Positions 21,372 through 31,814 are shown, numbered from the stretch's first letter. The stretch is 64,000 nucleotides of DNA from Dolomedes plantarius (GCA_907164885.2 OU015501.1:65461308-65525307), one strand, 5' to 3'. The notes: generated by a model from the letters alone, not told the origin. Numbers and translations: made by a program.

Positions 21372-23817
21372 CAGGGTGTAACGAAACTCTTGGGCAAAAC
21401 TTTAAAGGGTGATAGTACACATCAAGACAAACAATATTATATAAGAAACTTAGGGTCCCAAACGTCTTCCAAAGGAGATAGACGCCATTAAAGTTTAGGG
21501 TCCGAAATTTCAATGATTATAAAAAACGGAAAAATGGGTCAATTCGTTAGCGGTTTTAGCTAAAATTATTCTTTTTGTCAGTTTTTTCTTAAAAAATAAA
21601 TTTAAAGATGAAGTAAAAAAAAATGTCGATAGAGGGCGCTTTAGACTTTGGAGAAACGAACAACTATTTTTTACCGTTATTTTTTTTATCACATTAAATG
21701 CTTTCAAAAGCTTAGTCTTAAACTTAAATTTTGAGCTCAAAATCTGATTCGTTGGGGGTGGTTAAGTAGCGCAAACGGAATTGTGTTCAGGAGTTGAAAT
21801 TTGAAACTCCCTCCCTCCTGAACAGAGTTCAGTTATTCCCGATCTTGGTGTCGTAGGACTTTGTGTCGTACACCCGGCAGCAACTACTACCTCCTAGACG
21901 TAAAATAAACTAGAGAGGGATGACAAAATTAAAAAAATTATTCATAATACTAGACATGAGCAATTTCTCCTCTCGAAATTAAAAAAAAAAACAATTTGAT
22001 GTACGCACGTCGTGAGCATGAATGAAGGTTGAATGAATGATGACAAGTAGAAAATGGTACACGCATGATTTTCTTGTGGAATCACAAAAACTGCTCGAAA
22101 GAGCGCCCACCACCAAGGATGCAGGCCTCACACCGCCGGCGGAGGGACTTTCGAACATTAGCAAATACCCCGGTCATCTCCCGGATATCGCCTGCTACGA
22201 CGGCAATTCTCGCAACCAGTTCCTCGTTGGAGTCGACAGGGCTTACGTAAACAAGACTCTTCATATGGCCCCAGAGAAAGAAGTCTAGACAGGAGAGGTC
22301 AGGCGAGCGTGCCGGCCAATTTACCGGACCACCCCGTCCAATCCATCGCCCTGGATATGCTGTATCCCATGCACTTCTCACATTTGCGCTGAAATGTGCA
22401 GGCGCTCCTTCATGTTGGAACCCCATACGAGCCTTTATGTTGGCTGGAACACTTTGCAGCAGAACTGGAAGCACCTCTTGTAGGAATACCAGATACGTTC
22501 CGCCGTCCAGCCGCCTTGGCAGAAGATATGGCCCGATCAAATGATCGTGGATAATTCCGGCCCACACATTGACGCTGAAACGGCGTTGATATGAATGAGG
22601 GCGGGTAGCGTGTGGGTTAGTGTACGCCCAGTTGTGTGCATTGTGCGCATTGAAAATGCCTTCCCGACTGAAACTGCATTCATCGGTGAACAGCACGTGT
22701 GCGGCAAAGTCTGATTGCACAACCAATCGTTGGAGGAACCATCGTGAAAAATCGACACGTGGCTGATGGTCGGTTGCTTTCAAGGCGTGCACACGTTGCG
22801 CATAATAGGGTCGAAGGAATTCTGCACTCAATACTCGCCAAACAGCCATGTGGCTCACATTTGCGGCATTGGCTACAGTCCGCGTGCTCGTCTCCGATTG
22901 ATCCTCGAATTCACGCAAATCATGCTCTTCAAGTTCCGGTGTCCTGGAACTCCTGGTACGCCCAGTGTCGTGCATCCCACTGAAAAACGAGCCGGTTTCT
23001 CTGAGATGCCGATGCAAGCGTTCGAAAGTTTTTCGGTTTGACAAGCGTCTTGAAGGAAATCGTTCCCCGTACGATCGCCGGGCCCCCAGGGCATTCCCAT
23101 CTGCAATGCCGTAAATGAAATGGATATCGACCATTTCTTGACTAGTGTAGCTGGTCATCCTTACAGCCATCAAAAACGAAAACACGATGAATGCAGACAA
23201 CCAAAGCTTTTACAGCACTTTACATCCTTACATACAGTTAGAACCATACAGTTAAATCCTTGTGTACTACACTTTGCAAATCGGGTGATTTGCATAATCG
23301 GGTATTTTGCGAGGAGAAATTGCTCATGTCTGTTATGAATAACTTTTTTTTATTTTTTGTCATCCCTCTCTCGTTTATTTTACGTTTAGTGGGTAATAGT
23401 TGCTGCCTGGTCTACGACCGAGCATCCAAAATCGTGAATAACTGAACTGCGTACAGGGGAGGAGGGGGGTTCAAATTTCACCTCCTGAACACTTTTGAGT
23501 TTTCGCGACATAACCACCCCCAACGATTAAGATTTTGAGCTCAAAATTTAAGTTTAAGTCTAAGCTTTTGAAAGCATTTAATCTGATACAAAAAATAACA
23601 GTAAAAAATAGTTGTTTGTTACTCCAAAGTCTAAAGCGCCCTCTATCGGCATTTTTTAAACTTTATCTTTAAAATTTATTTTCCAGAAAATCTTGACATA
23701 AAGAATAATTTAAGTGCAAACAGCAAAAGAATCGACAAATTTTCCCGTTTTTTTATGATCATTTGAAATTTCGGACCCTAAGTTTCCTATATAATATTGT
23801 TTGTCTTGATGTGTACT
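21372..23817 (-). mobile_element. rosa-like (DD41D) transposon with long TIRs
   Basis: The left end starts CAGGGTGTAACGAAACTC after TA. The arm from about 21405 to 21980 is repeated inverted at about 23305-23817: GTACACATCAAGACAAACAA, AGAGGGCGCTTTAGACTTTG, GAGCTCAAAATC, TGGGGGTGGTTA and GACATGAGCAATTTCTCCTC appear in both arms. The TIRs are thus about 0.5-0.6 kb and diverged by small changes. The right arm lacks the outermost ~35 bp and runs into a (TA)n array, so that end is truncated. The interior holds one minus-strand transposase frame. Confidence 0.85.
22082..23200 (-). CDS. rosa-like Tc1/mariner transposase, uninterrupted frame
   Basis: This is the transposase of the surrounding element, open for 372 codons. 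A likelier start is the Met at residue 15 (about 23158), because the conserved N-terminal domain begins there (TSYTSQEMVDIHFIYG, then ARRSYGERFPSRRLSNRKTF), a DUF4817-type DNA-binding region. The catalytic core shows FTDECSF near residue 170 (D1) and FQHEGAPAHFS near 265, then SPDLSCLDFFLWGHMK near 305 (D3). Between the second and third catalytic positions are 41 residues, the spacing of rosa-like DD41D enzymes. The second residue is Glu where this family has Asp (QHDGAPAHFS). The ORF has no stop or frameshift, so it is a young copy, but the substitution may block catalysis. No introns are evident. Confidence 0.85.
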   Translation of the reverse strand: MSAFIVFSFLMAVRMTSYTSQEMVDIHFIYGIADGNALGARRSYGERFPSRRLSNRKTFERLHRHLRETGSFFSGMHDTGRTRSSRTPELEEHDLREFEDQSETSTRTVANAANVSHMAVWRVLSAEFLRPYYAQRVHALKATDHQPRVDFSRWFLQRLVVQSDFAAHVLFTDECSFSREGIFNAHNAHNWAYTNPHATRPHSYQRRFSVNVWAGIIHDHLIGPYLLPRRLDGGTYLVFLQEVLPVLLQSVPANIKARMGFQHEGAPAHFSANVRSAWDTAYPGRWIGRGGPVNWPARSPDLSCLDFFLWGHMKSLVYVSPVDSNEELVARIAVVAGDIREMTGVFANVRKSLRRRCEACILGGGRSFEQFL

Positions 23818-23818
23818 A

Positions 23819-23904
<86 letters not shown>
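23818..23904. repeat. (TA)n array, left of the pogo-like element
   Basis: More than 35 TA units lie here. The array replaces the expected outer end of the rosa-like element and resumes at 24898, after the pogo-like element. Confidence 0.9.
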
Positions 23905-24894
23905 CAGTGATTTCCGCTTATAAGAATCACGTTTGTTATTACTGTTTTTGATTCTTATAAGCGGTTGATTCTTATAGCCGAAATTTAGGTTTTTGGTCAG
24001 GCACACACACACCTATATATACATATAATACATAATTTACCATAAAATACTCTTTAATTTACGTGATCTTTTATTAAAATTATTTATTATAATTTTAAAA
24101 ATACAACTTAATTTCTAGACCTATATGTAGATACACATGATTATAGTAATAGAAGAAGAAAAATCCAGTATTTGTTACAACATACCTGCTAACAGTTTTA
24201 ACAGTTTTAACAGCATTAACAGTTTTAATATTTCAACTACAGGAAGGGAGCAAGAAAAAGTTTTCTATGGTAGGTTGACGTGATGAAGTTTTCAGGAGAC
24301 TGTTTATACCTCTTTCAATACTAATAGTCTCAGACGAAGATTCACCTTCTAGCTTACGTTTTATGGTTTGATAACGTGCTGAATCTACTAATGTCACGTT
24401 TGCCTAAGTGATAGTGGACACTTCGCCGAAGATTTATGTGTTTCAGGATCCAGGATGACGCAACCAGGATGTGGGAGGTGGGAAAAAAGGAGTCTTTATT
24501 TTTGTTTGTCAGAAGAGAAAAGTGAAATCAGACCCGGACGGGTAAAGATGCCCCGGGGTCAAGCTAATAGGACAGTGTTTAGCTAAAGCGTTTAAGGGGA
24601 AACTATTATGTTATGTCTAACAAAGAAAGGGATGAATTTTACGACTATATTCCATTCCATCTTATCAATCTTTCCTTAAGAAAAAAACAAAGAACTTCGT
24701 GCCTTTTGAGGGTTTAAGTGGCTTTTTTGGAAAAATGAAAGGAAAGCGAAGATTATAAACTGATTCTTAAAACCGGTTGATTCTTTAAAGCGAAAATTTT
24801 AACATGGAAATAATGCATTTGTTTTTGTTTTCGCGATATTGATTCTTATAAACGGTTGACTCTTATAACCACTGATCACTATAAGCGGTGGTTA

Positions 24895-24897
<3 letters not shown>
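23905..24897 (-). mobile_element. pogo-like DNA transposon remnant
   Basis: The left end CAGTGATTTCCGCTTATAAG and the right end (read inward CAGTAACCACCGCTTATAGT) form TIRs. Internal copies of GATTCTTATAAGCGGTTGA occur near both ends. TA flanks both sides (23903-23904 and 24898-24899). CAGT starts and TA targets are typical of the pogo/Tigger branch of Tc1/mariner. About 1 kb remains. The minus strand keeps a C-terminal transposase fragment (24233-24403); the catalytic core is not recognisable. Confidence 0.75.
24233..24403 (-). pseudogene. pogo-like transposase C-terminus with PIP-box motif
   Basis: A 56-codon minus-strand frame lies just after an in-frame stop and ends TSSRQPTIENFFLLPSCS. 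The upstream part (DSARYQTIKRKLEGESSSET) is charged and Ser/Glu-rich, like the acidic tails of pogo-type transposases. QPTIENFF fits Q-x-x-[ILM]-x-x-F-F, the PCNA-interaction (PIP) box. A PCNA-binding C-terminus has been described for the Drosophila pogo transposase. The assignment rests on the element's TIRs plus this motif; no DDE residues remain. A chance match to the eight-residue motif is possible. Confidence 0.5.

Positions 24898-24942
<45 letters not shown>
24898..24942. repeat. (TA)n array, right of the pogo-like element
   Basis: About 22 TA units lie here, continuing the array interrupted by the pogo-like insertion. Confidence 0.95.
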
Positions 24943-24945
<3 letters not shown>

Positions 24946-25110
24946 AATGCGGAGGCTCTCGTCGTGGAGACATTTGCCTATAATACAACGCAGTTTTGCT
25001 AGCAGTTTCATTATGGGGGCACCATATAGGAGGACCAGCATTACCCCCTATGAAGGCACGACACAAACGGAAGCATTTTACTTGCGCGAAGCAGGAATCC
25101 GATGTGAGCA
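24946..25110 (-). mobile_element. SINE (second family), 3' part of split copy
   Basis: The reverse complement matches the SINE at 13.7 kb: GCGGAGGC..., ATTATGGGGGCACCATAT, TTACCCCCTATGAAGG and the region up to the B box. It stops at 25110 where a hAT element begins and resumes at 25980-25988. Confidence 0.85.
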
Positions 25111-25979
25111 TAGTGATGCGACATCGATAACAAAACATCGATGTTTTGAAACATCGATATTCAATATTAAAACATCGATGCTAATAAAACATCGCTCAAA
25201 AACCATCGATATTTTTAAACATCGATGTTTTAGAACATCCATTTTTTAAAACTGGTTTAGTAACCTCTAACATTAATGTTACTTCCGTTAGTCGTGCGGG
25301 GAGGGGGTGATTTAATTTTACTCTCTGATTGGGCAGACACAAATGACAAAAACTTGTATGCTTTCGGCTACATTGATGACTCAAAATTCTCGTTGTAAAT
25401 ATCGCCATGTTTTTCCTTCAAATGTCCAGATAAATTCGTGGTATTGCCAGAAGTTTTGAGGGACTTAAGGCAAATATTGCATTTCGCCAATTTGTCAGAG
25501 GTTTTGTAAAAATATTTCCAAACGGTACTTTTGGGAGGCATCTTACTAATAATATTAACGTCAACTTATATAAAACCAGAACAAAACAAAAACTTAAATG
25601 GATGCACTCGTGTATATACTATTTGTAAAATAAAACCCCATGGAAGGTTCTGGGGTGTCAGGAACATTCCAAGCGCTCTGATTGGTTAATTGGTTGTTAA
25701 TTGCCATTTGTCTGTTTGCTAAGGAATCTTTCCCCCTTTTGTATTCGTCCTTTTCAGAATTCAGACTTACATTTACTCAGTGTGAAAATTATGCTACGTG
25801 GTAATTTTTTTTATTACGGTACTTTTTCATTAAAAAAAAACATCAAGACAAGGTAAAACATCGACCACAAAACATCGATGTTAAAAAACACCGGCTTCAA
25901 TAAATCGATGTTTAACACATCGATGTTTTTATCTAAACATCGATGTTTTGAAAACATCGACATCGATGTCGCATCCCTA
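25111..25979 (-). mobile_element. hAT element with BED finger and CATCGAT-rich ends
   Basis: The left end TAGTGATGCGACATCGAT and the right end (inward TAGGGATGCGACATCGATGT) are TIRs. The flanks TGTGAGCA (25103-25110) and TCTGAGCA (25980-25987) are an 8-bp TSD with one mismatch, inside a SINE. Both subterminal regions (25120-25245 and 25855-25975) are packed with CATCGAT, about eleven in all, many within the palindrome AAACATCGATGTTT. The interior encodes a BED zinc finger (25368-25541). At 869 bp it is a deletion derivative without the catalytic core. Confidence 0.85.
25368..25541 (-). pseudogene. hAT transposase N-terminus (BED zinc finger)
   Basis: A 57-codon minus-strand frame begins MPPKSTVWKYFYKTSDKLAK and continues CNICLKSLKTSGNTTNLSGH, then LKEKHGD. 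The C-x2-C...H-x4-H arrangement with the leading SxVWKYF and the NLxxHL core is a BED-type DNA-binding finger, standard at the N-terminus of hAT transposases. The Met at 25541 gives a normal start. A TAG ends the frame at 25368-25370, shortly after the finger. The RNase H-like catalytic domain and the dimerisation region are absent. In principle the fragment could still make a small DNA-binding protein; no promoter evidence is visible. Confidence 0.85.
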
Positions 25980-26036
25980 TCTGAGCACCCTCAGCACCGA
26001 AAGCTAGAGCGCTGCACCCCAAGGCCGCCACAGGCC
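25980..26036 (-). mobile_element. SINE (second family), 5' tRNA-like part of split copy
   Basis: The reverse complement gives the A-box region (GTGCAGCGCTCTAGC) and GGTGCTGAGGGTGCTCAGAT, which continues directly into the piece ending at 25110 once the hAT element is removed. Confidence 0.85.
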
Positions 26037-26299
26037 AATGTTAAATAATATTGTCGTGCAGATTATATACTTATTTCAAAGATCTCTTTCAAGATATTTC
26101 GACCCTATCAAACCTACGGAAATATATATTTAAAACAATGAAACTAATGTAAATAGCGGGCAGTGAAGATAATTTCTGTGGAACTTTAAAAAACTATCTC
26201 AAGGGGGTGCATCAGTGAAATCGCACATATTCAAACATAATGTTGAGCTTTGGGGAGTTTTGCTCTTGGCAATTTTCTAGTCACTTATTAGCATATATA

Positions 26300-26459
26300 C
26301 AGTGGAATCTCGAAATCTATCGTTTTTCCGTATGTGTCGTTTATTTCACCGAGTCCCGATGATCATATTGCTTTGTTATGATACCGGATCTATCGTTGTT
26401 CTACATTTATCGTTCAGTTCAGACGGTCCCTTGAAAAACGATCCATCGAGATTCCACTG
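26300..26459. mobile_element. pogo-type MITE, 160 bp
   Basis: The left end CAGTGGAATCTCGAAATC and the right end (inward CAGTGGAATCTCGATGGATC) are TIRs; both continue to ATCGTTTTTC. TA flanks both ends at 26298-26299 and 26460-26461. It has no coding capacity and is probably mobilised by a pogo-like transposase in trans. Confidence 0.85.
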
Positions 26460-26461
26460 TA

Positions 26462-27350
26462 TATATATACTTTCTGTTTTATCCTTTTGAAATTGATCCT
26501 TAAATGTAATGGACAAGTTTCCAAAAATATTTTTATTTTAGTAAATATTTCAGAAACAAAGTTTTGTTTAAGTATTGATAGTGATAAATCATTTTAAGCC
26601 CTATGAAAATTAACTAAGGATAAATTAAAAAATTTAAAATCTACTTAATCTTTATTTAAATGCCTACCACTATGTGCAAAAACCATAATTGAAAAATTTT
26701 CATTTAGTATGAGGGGATCTGGAATGAGGATAACTCGTCATAACAATGAGACCATCCCTACCATGCCTCTAATAATGGGATTAGAGCAATGCTTAACAGG
26801 GAATAACAACAATCTACGAAATCAACTGATGCATTACCTTAACTTACGCCTATTAAGTTTTCATACGACAGATAGGAATATCTACTGCCCATGTTTTGAG
26901 ATTACCTGCGAGAAATGGACTATTGATTCACCCCAGGGCGAATAGTTCCATAAATCGAATCATCTTAGATTTTTTGTACAGAATTTTCTTTTATATTATC
27001 TTCTTTTTCTTCCCATCGCATTTTGCTCTTGAGTTTTCCAGCTAAATCAGATCGTAGTAACATAAGTAAACAAATAAAAGATTGGAAAAGAAAATGATTT
27101 CTTCCAGGGCTGTTTCCAAATGGCAATGGATCTTATCTTTGGATTTTTCCACCTGTGAGTATGGATATATTTCTTTATCATTCAGGGACCATGTTTCATT
27201 TTAATTTAGAGATTGTGTTTCATTATCATTTATGGAACATTTATCGGTATCATTTATGGAGGTTTTGTCGTTATCATTTATTTACCACACATTTTTTCAT
27301 TAATTATCCACACTCCATTTTTATATATGTAAAATTATTTGTATTTCTTT
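26462..27350. other. AT-rich interval with a weak ~30-bp repeat
   Basis: No gene was recognised. Around 27170-27290, TTATCATTTATGGA-like units recur at about 25-35-bp spacing (a degenerate minisatellite). Confidence 0.45.
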
Positions 27351-27359
27351 GGTATTGAC

Positions 27360-27520
27360 CCTGTCATATTAAACATCCAACACACATTTTCACGTGATAT
27401 GAGATGCAGGCACTCAAAATACAAGTGTGCAACGACCATCTGCCCATATCGGGAATCGAACCCAGGTTTCCTACCGCTGAGAATTCAAACAACTGGGCTG
27501 TTCTGCTGGTGTGCGGAACT
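27360..27520 (-). mobile_element. probable tRNA-headed SINE fragment
   Basis: The minus strand has GGGTTCGATTCCCGATATGG, a near-consensus B box, preceded by TCAGCGGTAGGAAACCT. A non-tRNA body follows toward 27360. The A-box region is degenerate. The family differs from those at 10.3, 13.7 and 47.5 kb. A decayed tRNA pseudogene is the alternative. Confidence 0.5.
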
Positions 27521-29606
27521 GTCATGATTTAGAATTTTAATCCTTTGAAGGGAAGATGTTTACTTACTTGTTATTAACAATTTAATTTTAAATAGGCTTC
27601 CAAATTCAATAAATATTATTAATAATAAAAATGAGAAGTATAAACAAACCCATAGAGCAAGAATAATCTGATTGCTATGATTCTTAGTTGAGTGACTTAT
27701 TTATAATTCTTGATAAATCAGGACCATTTTCCACATGTTTGTCAAGAAAGACTTACAAATAGAGCCCTTTTACAAAATAAAAATAGTTTTCTCACACCTT
27801 ATTTTTTTAATTTTAGATGAAATAATAATTTTCTCTTAAAACTTAGACAGTATAGTTTTCTTTAACTATCATTTTATTCTGGAACCAACAGGGCATTATC
27901 ATACTGACCATAGACCAAATGAAGATGTAATTTATTATCAATCTTCTGTCGCAGGAAAAGTATAAAAGTGACATATTTTTAAAGATTTTTACATTCCGAT
28001 TTTTTATGAGTGCTGAAAAAGTTTTTTCTCGAAGCAGTGATCCACTCCTTGGTGTAAAGGCAAAAACCATTTAACTGTTTTAATGTTGTTCTGTTATTCG
28101 TCTGACTTAACAGCATAGTAAACATGAACCACGCGTTTAATTATATTACTATATTTCACGAGTAGCACTTGGTTATTTCGAATGAATAACTGGATGTCTG
28201 CGAAACATTTTAACCCACTTAGGAATTGCGCATTCCAATATATTCCTTAAACTGGTTCCTAATGATATATGTTACAGGGAAAAGATACGAAATGTGGAAG
28301 TATATTGATAAATATAGAAAATGAATTAGCATATATATTAGGTACAAATTAATGATAATTTAAACTTACAATGCACTCGTACTGAAATGAATATTAATTA
28401 AATAGATCCACAGTATGGGGCTATTTCAGCTCATTTATTTGAAAAAGATAAGTATTTGTAAGTTCAACATAAAATGTAAATTTGAACAGTTTCCTTACAT
28501 TCGCAACCATTTTATCCCCTGTATAAATATTTAACTTGAATGAAGCTAGAGTTGGCTGCACACATATGCATAAAAATATGAAACTATATACTGTTTCATT
28601 CTAATATTTTGTCATTTTTATTAACTCTTTCCAAATTATTAATTAAATTAAAATATTAATACTTTTCAAATTACCAACACATCCATCCTAACATTTTCCC
28701 AATTTTAATAACATTTACCAAAAGTACAGGACGGCAAAATGATTTAAAGAACATTTAAATTTTATTCCAATAAGTGGAATATGGAAAAATCCAAAAATGG
28801 AAATAGTAGCAATGTAATAATTCGGAATATAGTCTGAATTAAATATATAGATTAGAAATATTTAATTGGCAGCATTATCGTTGGTGACAGATAGGGAAGA
28901 GTTTTGCCATTTATCAGGAAGTCATTTCACGGATGAAGAGGTCATCATATAGGACTTTTGTATGTATAAATGATTAAAATTTCTGTGTTATTCCTTCTGG
29001 ATACTTTTACCGTTACTCTGTCCAAAAAGGTATTTAAAATTGCATGTTTTTAAAGCTTAAAAACTATATTTGAATTTTTTAAAGTTGCATAAGTATGAAA
29101 GGGAATTTTTTAGTTTCTATGATGAACATATTCATTGTATGAATTACTTTCATTGTATGTGCATATATGAAATACACATCGTATGAATTATTTTATTAAA
29201 CCAGCATTTATGCTATAAAATTGCTCCCCACATTTAAAGTAGTTTCTAGCTTCCTTCCAGTTCATATTTTCGAAAGACATAAAGTTTAATGCTTAAACAT
29301 CTAAATATTTAACTTTTGATACGCATGCATTTACTAATTACAAAATATTTTATTGAAAAATTGCCTGCTTAATATTTTTAAAACAAGTAACACCAGTTTA
29401 TAATTATAACACTTAATTGAAGATTCTAAAGATGTTAAATGTATTCACATTATACAGCAGAAAATTCACTCACGTTTCGCATAATTCTTCATGTTCAAAA
29501 CACAGAGTAAATACACATAAATTATTGAAATGCTCTCATATTCATTAGGACTAAATGTACAATTTTGGAATGGAATTTTAATCTTCATTCATTCAAAAAT
29601 TTAATT

Positions 29607-29804
29607 ATGGTACCCCTTTTAAGATGCCCCATTTAAGAAGTTTTAATGAGTAGCTGAACGATATCAAAACCTTTAAGAAGTTGAAGAAGTTTCACTAATT
29701 ACTTTGGACCCCGGTCGTATTTATTAGTTTAAGTGAAATCTTCAAGTACCTCAAGTGATTTTCCGTGACAAGGCCAACTTTACATATGAAAAGGTTACCA
29801 TAAC
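29607..29804. mobile_element. doubtful MITE with imperfect inverted ends
   Basis: The left end TATGGTACCCCTTTTAAGAT and the right end (inward ATGGTAACCTTTTCATATG) share about a dozen positions. Interior arms AAGTTTCACTAAT and ATTAGTTTAAGTGAAAT are also partly inverted. No clear TSD. Confidence 0.3.
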
Positions 29805-30158
29805 AACTCCCCATAAAAAGATCCTCTTATTTCAGATTCTGACACGTACATATCGAGGGAAATATTTTATCTTATGAAAGATATGCAATATTAGAAAACT
29901 TAAGCATTTTTTACTATTTATTCTGTTCGAAATCTATGAAAAGGAAAACAAATAATAACAAATTGCGTAGCATTACCTGTCGAAAATTAAGAAACCATTT
30001 TGCTTTCATTTTCCAATTATCACCATACAATCACTTTTACATGTATTGCATACAGTGTTAACTTTCACAATTATTGGTTTTAATTTAATATCCAAAGGAA
30101 TTAAAGAAAGTGAGAATTGAGATCAAAATTTGATTATAAATGAAATCAACCTATTAAA

Positions 30159-30161
<3 letters not shown>

Positions 30162-30205
<44 letters not shown>

Positions 30206-30206
30206 G
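30162..30206. repeat. (AC)n-(AT)n microsatellite
   Basis: About 13 AC units are followed by about 8 AT units. Confidence 0.95.
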
Positions 30207-31147
30207 TAACAACAAAAAGAAATCTGATATCCTAGACGTAATGTATAAGTAAATTAGTATGTTAAGTAATCGTTGCTTACAGAAAAAATTTTCTTATACT
30301 TACGTAAAAACAACATAATTGTCATACTCATTCTTTTAATGATGTAAGTGAAAATATCAAATATACTATAAATTTTGTCTTTTAATAATGTAATAAACCT
30401 ACTAGTTTAATTTTTCGTAAAATATGTAGCTTTATAATGATCCTAAGAATGTGGTTCCTCTATTTCGAAACTTTTTCAAAATCAAATACAAATTTAAACA
30501 GTAGTATATCGTTTTAATTTAAATAAATTTCAAAATTTTCTTGCATAAAATACATCAGATAAGAATACCACTATATGTCATTGCATAACAAGTAATCTTT
30601 TGAATTTGGAAAGTAATTGTGACAAACTTAATAAAATTCAAAAGATATTCTTACTAATTTATACAAAAAATATTTATATCTCAATCAATGTCTTGAATAA
30701 GCTTGAACTCCAGCTTTCATTATGTCATTTGCATTGTAAAAGATTCCTTTTAATAATCACATTATTACCAAATTGTATCTATGACGCAAAAATTTAAATT
30801 TTTGTACCAAATGCTAATGTAGAGGAAGCTTTACTAGTCGTATGTGAAATACACATATTTATACTAAAAATATACTCTTCACAGATTCTATTGAATAAAG
30901 AAGAAATTGCATATTTACATTAAATTTTTTGAAATTTCCAGTTTTTCATATAAAATCAGTGCTAAAATCTTTGTGAAACAGAAGTATCGAGAGTCTAATT
31001 ACCTATAGCTTACAATTAACGTTAGGTTTTTTTGGCGTCTCTTATTTTGTTTGAATGTAATACTCGTCTTATTTTAGAGCTTTTTAAAACATGTACACTT
31101 TTCAAAGGATATAATTTGTGTTTTAATACGTTTACTCAATTATTCTA

Positions 31148-31801
31148 AAGGTAGCCTGAACGAAATTGGGACATGTCTTAGCGGCAGTGGTTAAATACCC
31201 AGAGCTTTGCGTTTGTGTCAGTAAATGACGTTGGACGCTACGAAACAAAGCTGCTATCATTGGAAAGTATCAGTGTGCTGTTTTAACGTCCTTAACATTC
31301 GTATATGTTATTAAATGAGTTCGTTATTAAATTTTTTACTGCAGAAGTTGTTAAAGAAGCCGAAATTCATCGTCTTAAGAGGGACGTGTACAGGAATGAG
31401 TGTCTGCCACAGTGTACAATATTCAGATGGTTTAGGAAATTTCGCAATGATCGTGTGAGCACGGGGCTTGCACAGACCTGCTAAAGCACATTTGGCCATC
31501 ACCATAGAATCTACTATTGTGGACAAAACTTGCTGCAACACTTCTGCTAAGAGGTCTTCCCCCCTCTAACAATCGAGAAGTCTGGGATATCGTTCAAGAT
31601 TGGTTCCGCTGACAACCACGGGCATTCTTCGCTCAGGGCATCCAACATTTAGTAAAGATCTGGGACACTTGCCTGAACTGATAAGTGTACAGTGGATATG
31701 TAGCTCCCGTAGAACTTTTACTTCATGTATGTTCACATATTCCAATAAATAAACCATTACAGAAAAAAACTAAATGTCTCCCTTTCATTTGGGCCACCCT
31801 T
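31148..31801 (+). mobile_element. mariner-like element relic, AAGGGTGGCC ends
   Basis: The left end AAGGTAGCCTGAACGAAATT and the right end (inward AAGGGTGGCCCAAATGAAAG) are diverged TIRs that continue with GGGACA/GGAGACA. TA adjoins the left end (31146-31147). The interior keeps part of a DNA-binding domain at 31342-31465; the catalytic region is gone. Length is about 650 bp. Confidence 0.6.
31342..31465 (+). pseudogene. mariner-like HTH fragment
   Basis: The plus strand encodes AEVVKEAEIHRLKRDVYRNE and then CLPQCTIFRWFRKFRNDRVS. This resembles the second half of a mariner-type helix-turn-helix domain (vYG...tifrW...F..gR). It is followed by stops and has no catalytic DDE/D motif. Length is about 41 codons. 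Confidence 0.5.
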
Positions 31802-31814
31802 ATAGTTAATATGT

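Larger units (their letters stand above)
27530..31140. other. AT-rich interval with few structures
   Basis: No coding gene was recognised in 3.6 kb. The contents are an (AC)n-(AT)n microsatellite at 30162-30206 and a doubtful inverted-end element at 29607-29804. Confidence 0.5.

Noticed and set aside
23710..24012. 100-codon frame translating to (YI)n
   Set aside because: It is a translated (TA)n microsatellite.
29607..29804. Calling this MITE with confidence
   Set aside because: The inverted ends match at only about a dozen positions and no TSD was seen; listed at low confidence only.
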